This document shows, piece after piece, positions 1-10,749 of a stretch of DNA of 64,000 nt. Positions within the stretch are counted from its first letter, which is position 1. Every line of letters begins with the position of its first letter. Made by a program: the position numbers and the translations under genes. The stretch spans positions 1,346,527 through 1,410,526 of the forward strand of contig LT598455.1 in NCBI GenBank assembly GCA_900074725.1, given 5' to 3'. The DNA is from Lachancea dasiensis. Lineage: Eukaryota > Ascomycota > Saccharomycetes > Saccharomycetales > Saccharomycetaceae. The notes under the pieces are model-generated. The model saw nothing but the letters and a program-made list of their open reading frames with translations. It did no database searches and was not told the DNA's origin.

Positions 1-33
1 TGGCGTTGAGCCAACTAAAAGCATATTCTTTCA

Positions 34-359
34 CCGGGAACCGTTGCCTCGAGCAGCATAAATGATCAAAGGTTCTGTTTGGTCGATCTTTCCAGGGTGT
101 ATACTTGACCCGCTGCAATGGGGAGCGCCAGCGGCTTCCGCGGAGCCAAGGATGACTACCGGGGCCCAAGGAAACGCTTGCTCAGTGTAGATGCCCTAAC
201 AATCCATCGAGCAGCATCATGACAATCTTCGTCTCCCCTTGCGCTTCGGCGACTACCTGCACCCTTTTAAAGCCCACTTGATTAGCCGCCAATGTCTCTT
301 CTGTGCCAATCACCTTTTCATTCCCAGTGGGCAGCAGCTCGTGCTCATACTTCACACCT
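34..359 (-). pseudogene. Decayed coding remnant at window edge, family unknown
   Basis: Two overlapping minus-strand open frames read like one protein after a frame change near position 190. The upstream part (182-359) contains the stretches YEHELLPTGNEK and GFKRVQVVAEAQGETK. The downstream part (34-195) contains APVVILGSAEAAG and ends at a TGA at 31-33. Neither part has a suitable initiating ATG, and a TAA precedes the first at 360-362. The amino-acid composition looks protein-like, but I do not recognise the family. It may be a pseudogene or the broken 3' end of a gene continuing left of the window. Chance open frames remain possible over such short lengths. Confidence 0.3.
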
Positions 360-1269
360 TATCGTTCTTGGAGATTAGAAGATATCTATCCCAGCCATTA
401 CATTCAGTTTTAGGTGTTCCGTATAGGTCGAGTTGTTTTGTTTTATATTCGAGTTGTTTTGTTTTATATTTGTTGATTAGTCATCGGTACTCGCAGATAC
501 CCATCATCCAATGACAGATAATATCAGAAGACTTCTAACAAGTTCAAGAAGACTAGAGGCCTCCCATAATTGGAGGCGCAACTATGGAAGCCCTGATTCT
601 AGTTTAAGGTAATTCAAGCATACCACAGACGTTGTTAGCATAGATTCTTCACATGAGCATGGCGCTACATGACGCACTCAATTCGGCTGTGATGGCTTTG
701 AGCCAATCCATAAACGTTCTGAGAGCGCACAGTAACCCTGATATTATTTCAATATCATATAGACTATATTTAAGTGTCTGAGACAAATTATGGAGTAAAT
801 TGCTGATAAGTCCTTGGTTTGAGTCAAATGACACACTCCTGGTTTCACTACAAAAGCAAGCTTCTTTGGGCGCCAGATAATGTCTTGTATCCATCAGCTC
901 GAAACTCTCCGTGTGGTGCATTATGGGCTGATCTTAGTGGGAGAAAAAGGTAATCGCAAGCATCAAAAAGCCACTACTTTGTTTGACTTTTGATGCTGAC
1001 TGGCCCTGTCATGTACCCTCCAGTAAGCTGTAATTCTTGAATGAGCTACAACAAAATGATTAGAAAATTTTGAGTAATGAGAGGAGAATTCGCATCAAAG
1101 CTCATCTAGCCAACACCCCCACGCTTATTGTATTGTACATCTTCTAGACTGGGTTGCTGAGCTAGTCCAGGCTGGGTATTCCTGAGTTTAACTACTCCCG
1201 CAACATTGAAATACCCTGTACCAACATATGAAGGACAGCGTAGCAGCTTCCAATTTGTATACGCCTTGA
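360..1269. other. Non-coding stretch at the left edge
   Basis: No convincing gene is seen here. The short open frames lack coding character. A 21-bp direct duplication lies at 428-469. The minus-strand dipeptidase ends at 1270, so its terminator should lie just below that position. Confidence 0.5.
428..469. repeat. 21-bp tandem duplication
   Basis: The 21-bp unit beginning TCGAGTTGTTTTG occurs twice back to back with no mismatch. It is T-rich and lies in non-coding sequence. This looks like simple local slippage, and no function is inferred. Confidence 0.85.
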
Positions 1270-2499
1270 TTACTTAGCATCGTGAATTTGTTTTGCGTTG
1301 GGGAAGAGCTCAGGCAAACAGTTGCGCCAATACTCTGAATACTCCCACACTCTATCTTTCCATTGACTTTCTATGGGGCGTACTTGTTTCTTGTTCTTAG
1401 CAATCAATTCGCAGGCATTCCACACACGAAGCACATTAAGTCCCATCAATTTGGAAATTTGCTCCTCAGTAGCATTGTATTTCCGCCATACGCGTTTGAT
1501 AAGATCTGGATATTTGGAAACATCTTCCAGACCTCTTGGACAGCAATCGATGCCATCAAAATCTGAACCCAAGCCTACATGGTCCCATCCAATTAGGTCA
1601 ATAACGTGGGAGATATGGGCAACGGCGTCTGTGATGTCCGCAACTGCTTTACCTGAATCATCCACTTGGCCGGAAGTAATGAAGTAGGCGTAAAAATTGA
1701 TGTTAATCACACCTCCGTTTTCCTTCAGCATAAGCAAAACGTCGTCCCTTACATTACGCTCATGTGCTGTAAGTTTGTACACAGCAGAATGGGAAAATAT
1801 AATAGGAGCTTGGGAAGTCTTCAAAACGTCAATCATAGTCTGGTAACTAACGTGCGAGAGGTCTACCATCATACCAAGTCTGTTCATCTCCAGTACGCAG
1901 TCCACCCCATAAGAAGTGAGACCAAAATCACGCTCCCGATGGCCAATTGAACTTGCTGCCATTGCGAATGGGTTGTCGCAGTTGTGTGTCAATGTAATAT
2001 ATCTGACACCTAGGTCGTAGTACATCCTTACTACAGCCAAGGAGAGATCACATTGGTGCAGTCCTTCGACACCAAGTGTAACGCTGATTTTATGCTCTTT
2101 TTGAAAGACCTCTAGGGCCTCTTTGCTGCAGTTGACAAATTTCAGATCTTTGTAATACTTGTCGACGATTCTCTTGGTAACGTCTATCTGCTCCAGCGTG
2201 TCACGGACGGCACTATTGGCCTTGTTGAAGTCGGTATAAAGCTTGTCCCCACCATCTTTGCACTCGATGTATACGCTAAAAAACTGAACTCCAACCCGCC
2301 CCTTTCTAAGCTTAGGTAAATCTGTGTGACTGGTTAAATTGGAGTTGAAGTCCAGACCTTCAATTTCGTTGTGAAGTTGTACTCTGAGAAGGTATGGGAA
2401 ATCATTATGTGTGTCTACTATGGGCACTCTCGATGCAAGTTGATTGAACCTTTCATCAATATTACTTTTCGAGGCGCTGGGTGAACCTTGGGCAGTCAT
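1270..2499 (-). CDS. Zinc dipeptidase, membrane (renal) dipeptidase family M19
   Basis: A 409-residue protein starting at an ATG. Family M19 enzymes hydrolyse dipeptides with a two-zinc centre. The expected ligands are visible in order: H31 and D33 in VDTHNDFPYL, E145 in LGVEGLHQ, H216 in VDLSHVS and H237 in IFSHSAV. The late motif GLGSDFDG is also present. There is no signal peptide and no GPI tail, unlike the mammalian enzyme, so a cytosolic or peripheral location is inferred. I know of no close S. cerevisiae counterpart, although other fungi carry such proteins. Upstream sequence holds a double GATAAG motif (2659-2669), and the next gene upstream is an amino-acid permease, which suggests use of peptides as a nitrogen source. 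The family call is firm; the physiological substrate is unknown. Confidence 0.92.
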   Translation of the reverse strand: MTAQGSPSASKSNIDERFNQLASRVPIVDTHNDFPYLLRVQLHNEIEGLDFNSNLTSHTDLPKLRKGRVGVQFFSVYIECKDGGDKLYTDFNKANSAVRDTLEQIDVTKRIVDKYYKDLKFVNCSKEALEVFQKEHKISVTLGVEGLHQCDLSLAVVRMYYDLGVRYITLTHNCDNPFAMAASSIGHRERDFGLTSYGVDCVLEMNRLGMMVDLSHVSYQTMIDVLKTSQAPIIFSHSAVYKLTAHERNVRDDVLLMLKENGGVININFYAYFITSGQVDDSGKAVADITDAVAHISHVIDLIGWDHVGLGSDFDGIDCCPRGLEDVSKYPDLIKRVWRKYNATEEQISKLMGLNVLRVWNACELIAKNKKQVRPIESQWKDRVWEYSEYWRNCLPELFPNAKQIHDAK

Positions 2500-3450
2500 G
2501 TTTTAGTTCGCTCGAGTTGCGCAAACTTAACAAATAAGATAGCCTCGCAGCTTGTTTAACAGATCTACTGATGCTCACTTCAACAAGTTATAGTTCATGT
2601 TTGATCTCCTGAGATAGATACTAATGATTGTTTTTCAGCGTCGCCAAGCTATCCTACTGATAAGATAAGCGATAGTTCATAATGGAAATTTCCAACATTC
2701 TTGATAATTTCTGGGCACAATGTGGCCTACTCGCTGGTCGGCTGCGGTTTACCACTTTTAGTAATCTACCATAGTTGCCTACCACGCGATCGGCTCACTC
2801 ATTTGTTGATCATCTAATCAAACTCTATCTAGTGCTGAAGGCTCAAAAAGTGCTGTGCAGTTCGATTCTACCTTATGAGAGCAGTGCTGATCGCTCAACC
2901 TGTGGAAATAAAAATCGAATGAAGCTTTCTTAGAGCTCTGTTGAGAAGCACCTTGTTCTGTTCTTGTTTAGTGATGACGTTCATGCCATTAAAATATGCT
3001 ATTATTGAAAGTACTGGTACAATTTGTTGCAGTAAGAAGCAATCCGTAATCTTCACAAAACACCGGGCGATGCGCTGAAGTATACTATTACCTTACTGAT
3101 ATTTATTCTTATTTTGGCCTCTTCTCAAAATTCGTGATAGTTTATTGGTCACTAGGTTTTGAATGATCGTATATGCACCATTTGCTGGCCACCCAAGAGA
3201 ACAAGCACGTCGTCCTGGTATATATAGGCTCTACGAAGAGTGTTCACAAATCCATCATTTTTAATGTTTGAAAGTCTTGGCTCTCCGCAACAAATCGAAC
3301 CAGAAAAAGAGTAGCAGAGGCAACATTCAGTTGAGCATAGGCTGTACCACAAAGCAGCCTTAAATGAAAGGCTTATATCTCGACCTTCCAATTTTTGAAA
3401 CCTAACTTACCTTCTATACAATTAATTTATGTACCATGCTCTACTGCTAT
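2500..3450. promoter_or_regulatory. Dipeptidase promoter region with GATAAG motifs
   Basis: This 0.95-kb gap lies upstream of the minus-strand dipeptidase and downstream of the permease stop. Overlapping GATAAGATAAG occurs at 2659-2669, about 160 bp from the dipeptidase ATG. GATAAG is the known core for fungal GATA factors that mediate nitrogen-catabolite control. Regulation by them is inferred from the motif only. The 79-codon minus-strand frame at 3152-3391 shows no recognisable features and I do not call it a gene. Confidence 0.45.
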
Positions 3451-5094
3451 CTAGTGGGAAAGAGCGGACGTTAGGTCCATAAGCTGGGATTTTCTTACAG
3501 CGTCATCAACATCAATACGTTTGCCTGTCTCAAAATCCATGTCTGCGTACCTGACAATTCGCGTCTTCAAAAAGACGAAATCATACGCCGCCCAAACTAT
3601 CATAAAAACTGGCAACAAGATATAAGCATCGATGAATGTGGAATAGTCCCATGGATCAAAACTGGACCAGCCTTGAACAAGGATCAGGACTATCCCCAAG
3701 CAAATGGCCACTACATTCGACCAAGGGTATAAGGGAGCAGAGAACCCCAAGTCTTCCAGAGATTTTCCTTGATGTATCCACCCCTTCCTAAACCGAAAAT
3801 GAGTGAACGAGATACCTGTCCAAATGATGAAGGCCGCCACGCCCGTGACATTGACAATATAGCTGTAGGCAACTGCAGACCCATTGGATATACTCAGGAG
3901 ACACAAAAAAGAAAATAAGTGGCAAGTATGAACAGACACCCATGGGACACCCTTTTTGTCAGTCTTCTTGAAAACTTTGGGACCCATGCCCATATCCGCC
4001 CAAGTGAACAGAGATCTCGACGCAAGGAAGATCGCTGAATTGATGGAAGATACGCAGGTCAAAAGGACAATAGTTGTAACAAAGTATTTTGCATGATACC
4101 AGCCTGCATTTGTTAAAGCAATAGTCATTGGTGCACGCAGGGCCAAGTTGTCACCATGTAGGGCCGGATCTTGAGGAGAAACTGTGATCGCGTAAAATAT
4201 CGATAGCCCGAAGTAGACAAAAAAAATTCTGAACATGGTGTTTCTGACTGCCACTGGAATAGCTTTTCTAGGGTTACGCGCTTCACTGGCAAACACGGAT
4301 ACACTCTCAATGCCACTCAGAAAAATTCCTGCAAATACGAACGAGTTTGCAATTCCTCTGAATCCCCCTACGAGTGGAACTTCCCCAAACGGATTTCCTG
4401 TCTTATGACCGGGCACCCCGCCCGACGCATAGATAATGGCGAATAGGTAGAATCCTCCGATAAAGATCAGTTTCACAAAACCCAGAATGTATTCTGCCTC
4501 TCCATAAGCAGTGACGCCCAAGAACTGGAAAGCTGTGAAGAAACCCCAAAAAATTAGATACCAGCCATAGAATGGTACTTTCGTAGTGTAGTTCGTGCAA
4601 ATACTGCTCAGCGAAGTGTACTCTGCAATAAGATTGGTAATCCACATCACCACATATGCAAGTGCCATGCTGCCCCCAAAACCAGGGGACACATACCTCG
4701 AAGCATGGACACAAAAGTTGAAGTCCAAAGTGGCGTTAATTTCCCCAACGCTGAACATCATGCTTATCACTAAAATTGCCACGATCGCGAAACCGGCAAG
4801 CATGCCGGCACCACCCCCGGACTTAAGCATGCTTCCCATACCAACAAATGTTCCTGGCCCCAAAATCCCACATATAGTCATAAGGTTTATCATCCTGTTT
4901 TTCAGTCCAGGTTTCAGCCCATTTTTCAACCTGAGGTTGCCATCTGCGTCAATGAGATAGCCGTTTGCCTGTGCATCTTGAACATCGACGATAGAGCCGG
5001 CTTCAATCCTGGAGGCTTCTGTAAGCGGTGTCACATGCTGGACGTCTTTCGAGTCGCCTATTTGAACACTGTGCGATTCGTTTTTTTCTGTCAT
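3451..5094 (-). CDS. Amino-acid permease, APC superfamily (yeast YAT type)
   Basis: A 547-residue membrane transporter starting at an ATG. A hydrophilic N-terminus of about 85 residues precedes roughly twelve hydrophobic segments. The first segment carries GPGTFVGMGSMLKSGG, matching the glycine-rich first helix of fungal amino-acid permeases. A conserved loop, SEARNPRKAIPVAVR, follows later, as in GAP1 and DIP5 relatives. The family imports amino acids across the plasma membrane with protons. It is clearly divergent from GAP1, so substrate range cannot be read from sequence. The promoter holds three GATAAG sites within 80 bp, and the neighbouring dipeptidase lies on the same strand downstream. 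Together they could supply amino-acid nitrogen. Family certain, substrate unknown. Confidence 0.9.
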   Translation of the reverse strand: MTEKNESHSVQIGDSKDVQHVTPLTEASRIEAGSIVDVQDAQANGYLIDADGNLRLKNGLKPGLKNRMINLMTICGILGPGTFVGMGSMLKSGGGAGMLAGFAIVAILVISMMFSVGEINATLDFNFCVHASRYVSPGFGGSMALAYVVMWITNLIAEYTSLSSICTNYTTKVPFYGWYLIFWGFFTAFQFLGVTAYGEAEYILGFVKLIFIGGFYLFAIIYASGGVPGHKTGNPFGEVPLVGGFRGIANSFVFAGIFLSGIESVSVFASEARNPRKAIPVAVRNTMFRIFFVYFGLSIFYAITVSPQDPALHGDNLALRAPMTIALTNAGWYHAKYFVTTIVLLTCVSSINSAIFLASRSLFTWADMGMGPKVFKKTDKKGVPWVSVHTCHLFSFLCLLSISNGSAVAYSYIVNVTGVAAFIIWTGISFTHFRFRKGWIHQGKSLEDLGFSAPLYPWSNVVAICLGIVLILVQGWSSFDPWDYSTFIDAYILLPVFMIVWAAYDFVFLKTRIVRYADMDFETGKRIDVDDAVRKSQLMDLTSALSH

Positions 5095-5304
5095 AGCTAG
5101 TGAAGCGGCTTGATTTCAGAAATAGTTGAACCTTCTTCTTCACCGGTAGTTGAATGAATATATATAAGAGCCTATTGACCTAAGGGCCTTTGCTGAACGA
5201 TAATCAATCAATTCTAGAACCCACAACTTCCAACATTGTCCTGATAGGAATATGGGCCTTTTCTGGGAAGCAAATCCGATCGCTTTCTTTATGGCCGCTA
5301 TTTA

Positions 5305-5384
5305 GATAAGATACAAATGATACAATTAAAATTTATCTTATCGATAGTAAGAAAGCACGTATATTAAATTGTACAATGCTTATC
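5305..5384. promoter_or_regulatory. GATAAG cluster upstream of the permease
   Basis: GATAAG occurs at 5305-5310 on the plus strand and as CTTATC at 5337-5342 and 5379-5384. These lie 210-290 bp upstream of the permease ATG. Clustered GATAAG is the usual arrangement for Gln3/Gat1-type nitrogen control in yeasts. Function is inferred. Confidence 0.55.
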
Positions 5385-7864
5385 GCGCCAAGTAATTGAA
5401 AACGTCATCAAGTGACATAAGAAAACCGTCGTGGTATAGTTGACAGCTGTTGGGGTTACAAAGACGGACGGTCAATATGAAAGCTATAGGTAACATTTAT
5501 ATAACCCCAATATGCTCAAAACGGTAGATTTTGAACTAGATTAAATAATTGTAACCTTTTTACAAATGCTCTGGTCTGATTATCTTAGCCCGAGGGATTC
5601 GCCTTGCTGCGTAGATAGCTCGGGTTCATGATTTGGCATTTTTTAAAGGTGTATATAGCTTTTATTGACGCTACCCTTGGTTCTTGCCTTGGTACCTACT
5701 ACTAACTGTACAATTCATGTAAGTAGGCTGTACATGATTTGTGCCTTGACGTTGACGTTGAGAGGGATAATCAAGAAAGCGGCAAGCATAATGATCCAGT
5801 ATCAAAGCAGTTCTGATTACTCGAGAGCGCTAACACCTGAATTGGCGGAGGGCAGGGAAGTCGTTATTTGTAGATGGTCATTCGATCTCAAAAAAAATTC
5901 TTTGTTCACGTTCGGTGGTAACAAGAGCCCTGCGTACCAAGCGGGAGTTGGTCTGGCGTAAGTCTGACAAGAAAAATCGTGAATTCATAGGCATTGTACA
6001 TGACAGCCATCAACACTATATCCAAATTCTACTTATATGACTCCGCTAGAGGTTTCTATGTAGAGTGATGCTTGCTCTGTGCCACCCAATGCTAAATACA
6101 TTTATGTTTCTTTATTATACCTGAAAATCTTGATGCTTTTCTTGCGTGATCAGTACATTAGACTGATTTCAATGGCTAAGTGAAGGAGAAAGTAATTAAA
6201 GTAGAGCTCAAGCTTCGAAAAGAGCCGCAGTGAAACAGAGCATGAGAGTCACATAGATGAAAAGGCTTCTACACTGTTTTTGGCGCTCGTGGCATCCTAA
6301 GGCCTCTTCCATAACTTTCGATAAAATTCAGGGTTATACCTCAAGGTGGCTAGTAAGATTATGTCAAACCAAGAAGCACCAATACTTAATTTTTAGAGAA
6401 AACTCGTAGCTTCGGCATTCTACTCGTAATTTTTGGGTCGTTCTTTAGTTCATTGGTTTAATGTTTGTTTATGGAGGTCTGACATTTATTAAATAAAGAA
6501 AATTTCGTGTCACTATTAGAAAGCCATTGCTTGGAGGCTAAACAAACATAACAGGTAAGCTAACAAGCCTCCCATATTCAACTCTTCGACACCTCAATAG
6601 ACATAGAAAATTAAGTTTGACTGATTCTGTGCACCTTTTAATGTTGCTATCACGGTTTAAATCTTGAGCGCAAAGTTGAGCTCATCGTGTCGAATCGGTA
6701 AAATTACAGACAATATTTCGTCAACGAGTTCTCTCAAGACGTATACTCACGCTTTCGATTTTGAGAAATGTACTGAGACGTTGTCTTTAGACCTGCAATT
6801 TGTCTTTAATGACAATTTCATGTCACCTTGTTAGCGAAATTTATAGTTTGCAATTGTCTAAAGAAGTGGAGCCACCCAGCCACCCAGCCTCACATTTGGT
6901 TTTGATAGCTATTCTGGCATTCTTCATCAGCCCTGATGGCGAATAGTCACCTCCGTGATACAAAATTTAATCATGATTGAATTCCAGAGAAATGAAAATT
7001 TACGGTATAAATTCCTGACCACCGGGCCAAACACTTGCCCTCCTCATTACGCGCGGGCACCAGATTATAGTGAGTTTTCACAACAGCTTGAGACATCGAT
7101 AACTGATTGCAATAGCGCTCTCTACAGTCAGTTGGGCTGGTAGACTGCAAAAATAATGAGCTCAAACTAGAATTTTAGCACTAGAGCACCATTGGACGAT
7201 GAACTGGCTGTGTTGTAGACTCGAACAAACTTGAGTCTCGCAATGAATTTGTGGCGCCGTTCAAGTATGCTGATTTCTATCTCGTGGTCAGCGCAGTATT
7301 CTGAAGTACAACTCTGGCCATCTTTCAAAAACATTTGCTTTGATTATTCCCTGGGGAATACCGTTGTGGACACTAGGTATGGGTGGTTGACATGTGCGGT
7401 TCCGTCTTTATTACTCACTCTTTTCATGGAAAACGCGCTGGGTTTCCGAGTAAACATGAGAGCCTGTGATTCGCACGTCCCAATTCCAAGATGCAGGGGA
7501 ATTTCACAGCTACAGCACTCATGAGCTCTTTGATTTCAGAATACTGAATAGAGAATCAAATTTTTGGTTATCTTTCTTCATATTTTTCAATCCGAATGCG
7601 CCGGGATATGAGGTTGGGACAAATCTTCTGCAACAGCTAAAAGAAAATCCTCATAACATCTCTAATTTGTCGTACCCACCTTCGAGTGTCCGTTTGGTCT
7701 TGGTTCTTACGCTCTCATTCTATTCCGATCTGTCTTCACAACAGGTCACTATGTACGCCTTAGTTTGAATTGCATACTGTAACAGGAAGCAACACCATAA
7801 AGATATCTCAATAGTCAGAGCGTTTGCTAGCCATCTTCAGTGATCGCCTGCCATCTGCTCATTA
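5385..7864. other. Gene-poor 2.5-kb stretch between permease and Zn2Cys6 factor
   Basis: I see no supportable gene. The longest frames, for example 5665-5961, begin at non-ATG codons or show no family features. A small CCACCCAGCC duplication is present near 6873-6890. Several in-frame fragments look faintly protein-like but cannot be assembled. The 3' part presumably contains the promoter of the transcription factor starting at 7865. Confidence 0.5.
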
Positions 7865-10534
7865 ATGCAAGCACTTCCACCGATTCGAAAGCGTAACAGG
7901 GTGTCGCTTTCATGTTTAGAGTGCAAGAGGCGAAAGACGAAATGTGACAAGAAGAAACCTAAATGTACACGATGTGAGAAGCTTCAAGTTCCTTGTACAT
8001 ACATGCATTCAACCCCAGGACAGTTCCCTAAAGCGCATTTACAAGTACCTGGGTTACTGGCTTACAATAAGCTCGAACAAGCGGAGTCATTGGGCAGCCC
8101 ATACCCTAGAAGCCCTACGTCTCCGCCGGTAGCCTCTTCAGCTGGGACCGACAGCGGAATCGAAATGCCTGCCTTTAATGTACAAAACTGGCGGGATATA
8201 CGTGTTAGTCTCGATGACTCAGAAGACACAATTGTCGCTCTCGAGCAAAAAAGATACCTTCACAAGCCGTACTCCGTTTTAGCTATGCTGCAGCGAGATC
8301 ACTACCTGCGTGCACTTGTTGGTTCTGTGTGGGGCTTCACTCTCTCGGGCGATCATAGATATCTCGGGAAGGCAAAAGATGGATCACCTGCAGCAGGAGA
8401 GAAATCTGTTTATCATTTTATCGGAGATGTCATTCAGCAGTCGTCAAAGCAGCAGACACAACTATCACCAGCCATTTTCCTCAACAACTCTCTATTCGCG
8501 TGCGACTTTTCGCTCGAGAAAGCAATTCTGTCCGAAAATAAGCTTCCGGATGCACTAATCGAAATAATTGAAGAGTTACAAAGCTTGCTACCAACGATGC
8601 CGGCGCTAGAGTTTTTACTCAAAAACTTTTATTCGACTTTATATCCAATATACCCATTTTTGGACATCCCTTCTTTTGAAGAAAGCATAAGAAAGGTCCT
8701 GCATAATCGGGGCGACGGATCTTCGCATTATATTTTGGATGTAGATCCTCCAGAAGTGCGCCGACTCCTCGAGAATCTTTGCATTCTAGTAATGATCCTG
8801 AAGATTTCACATGCTGCGGTGCTGAGCAACGACGATGCAGTAACGAGGCAAGGTACTATGTCTTTGAATTTGGAGGGTAACGACGTTCTGCCGGAGAAGG
8901 TGGTGGAGTTGGCACAGAGAATTTTGTTGATGTTAAACATAAGTCTTTACACCAGTGAAAACAGTGTATGCTGCTTACTATATTACTGGGTTTACCAATC
9001 CTTACTGAGCTCAAATGCGAGTTTCAAGCTGCCCGCTCCAGTGATTTTGGGACTTGGGGCCATCTTACAACTGGCAACAATACTTGGACTGCATAAAGAC
9101 CCCTCGTCTTTCAAGATTTTGACCAAACCTGCTCAATCTGATAGAAGTATCTTGAATTATAGGCGCAAGTTGTGGTTAGGTGTTACAGTAGTAAGGATGA
9201 GTGAGCTTTTACCTAACGGTTGTGGATTCTTTTTGAGCACAAATGTGTTCGCCAAGACATTCATGCAACGGTGCCGAGATGATTCAACTTATATGTCTGC
9301 AGTTATCAAGGACAACCCAAATGCGACTGGCTACGATATCCCTTTACATGAATTATACTATAATGAATATTTGATGTTCCATGAGTGGGGAAAGCTAGGT
9401 ACTGCTTGCTCACCTGTAGCCGAGCCAACGTCTTTATCATCCATCAATAAGATATTGACCCAATGTGAGCACCGGCTCCAACGGTTATTCCCCTTATCTT
9501 ACCTTTCGGTTACGACTGATTCGGAAAATTTACCGGAAACTAGCATTGGTCACATAGATTGTGCTAAGGGAAACCCAGAGGTCAATTACCATCACATTCG
9601 TGCTGCTAAAACATTTACATCAAATTGCCAAGGGAGGTTAATTTTGCAGACAGTGACAGGCGCGCTGGCTCACAACCTTGAAAACAAATTACGATGTAGC
9701 TCTTCGCAGATTTTACTCGAACCTTTACAATACTACATTAAGGAAAGCTTTCGCTATTGTACGGAGCTCACAAAACTGCTGATGAAGTATCTGATGAACG
9801 AGTTGAATTCAGTTTTGCCACAAAAATTTGGCTATGCTTACAACAGAATGATGTCAATTTGCTTGCTCAGGGTGTTCATGAGCTTGACTAGCTTAGTACT
9901 TCGGTTATCATATTATGAGGTATACCTGGAAGGTGTGGTAGGGTCTGCGTCCTTCCTTTATCAAAATGTGGACAACTCGAGAGGCTCTAGCCTTTTACAT
10001 TTGGCACAAGGTGCGAAAGAGAAATTGGTACTGCTTCTTCAGGTCTTGGTGACAGTTTCTTCCAGGACTATCTGCAAAACTCATAGTCGTTGTGAGAAAA
10101 CTGTCTCATTAATCAAATATATTCTGCATTTGATAGAGATAGGGCATTTGGTGGAGGCAACTAATCGTTTATGGGATCAGAAATTGGCGGGCAACGAAAT
10201 TCCAAAGCCAGTCAGGAATGCAATTTTATTCAAATGGGGTATCGACGTAGAAGATGCAAAGGCTGTGAAGGATGAGCTTTTGGACGCTAATATAATGGAG
10301 GCTTTTGACGAAGAACTGCTTTCATTTTTTTGCTCTTCGCTGGAAAACCTTGATCTCAAGCAAGCTTCTGAAATGTTCAAAATGAACCAGAGAACTGAAA
10401 ATGAACCTTTAGCAGCGGGAGCTCTCTCAGAGAGCCTGCTAGATGATGCAAATATTTTTTCTGGGGATGTGTTGAAGTACTTCGATGTCTTCGATGATTT
10501 CCTTGGCGACGGATCATCTCTTAACCTCATATAG
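7865..10534 (+). CDS. Zn2Cys6 fungal transcription factor
   Basis: An 889-residue regulator starting at an ATG. The binuclear zinc cluster sits at residues 17-44 with spacing C-X2-C-X6-C-X6-C-X2-C-X6-C (CLECKRRKTKC then CTRCEKLQVPC). A basic RKRNR stretch precedes it. The middle carries a fungal_trans-like region with YPIYPFLDIPSFEES, and the C-terminus is acidic (EAFDEELLSFF; FDVFDDFLGDG), typical of an activation domain. The spacing resembles the HAP1 group, but I cannot assign an orthologue. The gene converges on a second regulator whose stop lies 215 bp away. Target genes cannot be read from sequence; the flanking permease and dipeptidase are only positional candidates. Confidence 0.9.
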   Translation: MQALPPIRKRNRVSLSCLECKRRKTKCDKKKPKCTRCEKLQVPCTYMHSTPGQFPKAHLQVPGLLAYNKLEQAESLGSPYPRSPTSPPVASSAGTDSGIEMPAFNVQNWRDIRVSLDDSEDTIVALEQKRYLHKPYSVLAMLQRDHYLRALVGSVWGFTLSGDHRYLGKAKDGSPAAGEKSVYHFIGDVIQQSSKQQTQLSPAIFLNNSLFACDFSLEKAILSENKLPDALIEIIEELQSLLPTMPALEFLLKNFYSTLYPIYPFLDIPSFEESIRKVLHNRGDGSSHYILDVDPPEVRRLLENLCILVMILKISHAAVLSNDDAVTRQGTMSLNLEGNDVLPEKVVELAQRILLMLNISLYTSENSVCCLLYYWVYQSLLSSNASFKLPAPVILGLGAILQLATILGLHKDPSSFKILTKPAQSDRSILNYRRKLWLGVTVVRMSELLPNGCGFFLSTNVFAKTFMQRCRDDSTYMSAVIKDNPNATGYDIPLHELYYNEYLMFHEWGKLGTACSPVAEPTSLSSINKILTQCEHRLQRLFPLSYLSVTTDSENLPETSIGHIDCAKGNPEVNYHHIRAAKTFTSNCQGRLILQTVTGALAHNLENKLRCSSSQILLEPLQYYIKESFRYCTELTKLLMKYLMNELNSVLPQKFGYAYNRMMSICLLRVFMSLTSLVLRLSYYEVYLEGVVGSASFLYQNVDNSRGSSLLHLAQGAKEKLVLLLQVLVTVSSRTICKTHSRCEKTVSLIKYILHLIEIGHLVEATNRLWDQKLAGNEIPKPVRNAILFKWGIDVEDAKAVKDELLDANIMEAFDEELLSFFCSSLENLDLKQASEMFKMNQRTENEPLAAGALSESLLDDANIFSGDVLKYFDVFDDFLGDGSSLNLI

Positions 10535-10749
10535 CCCGCAGTTTGCGAAGCTTCTTCTACAATAGCAAAGACGTCCGTTGAATATATACAAGATAATTTA
10601 AAAAAAAGGTGATCAGTTGCGATTCTAGATATGACAATTCACCTTAGCTCTCTTCTTTACATCACGCAGCACCGTAATCAATCCGAGTGTGTTAATTTTT
10701 CACTCAAAACGCCGAGCTTATTTCCAGTCCTGCTACTGGCGTCAGAATT

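Noticed and set aside
137-144. Perfect TCCGCGGA, the core of the Pdr1/Pdr3 element
   Set aside because: Single copy inside a possible coding remnant and not near a drug-resistance gene start, so probably chance.
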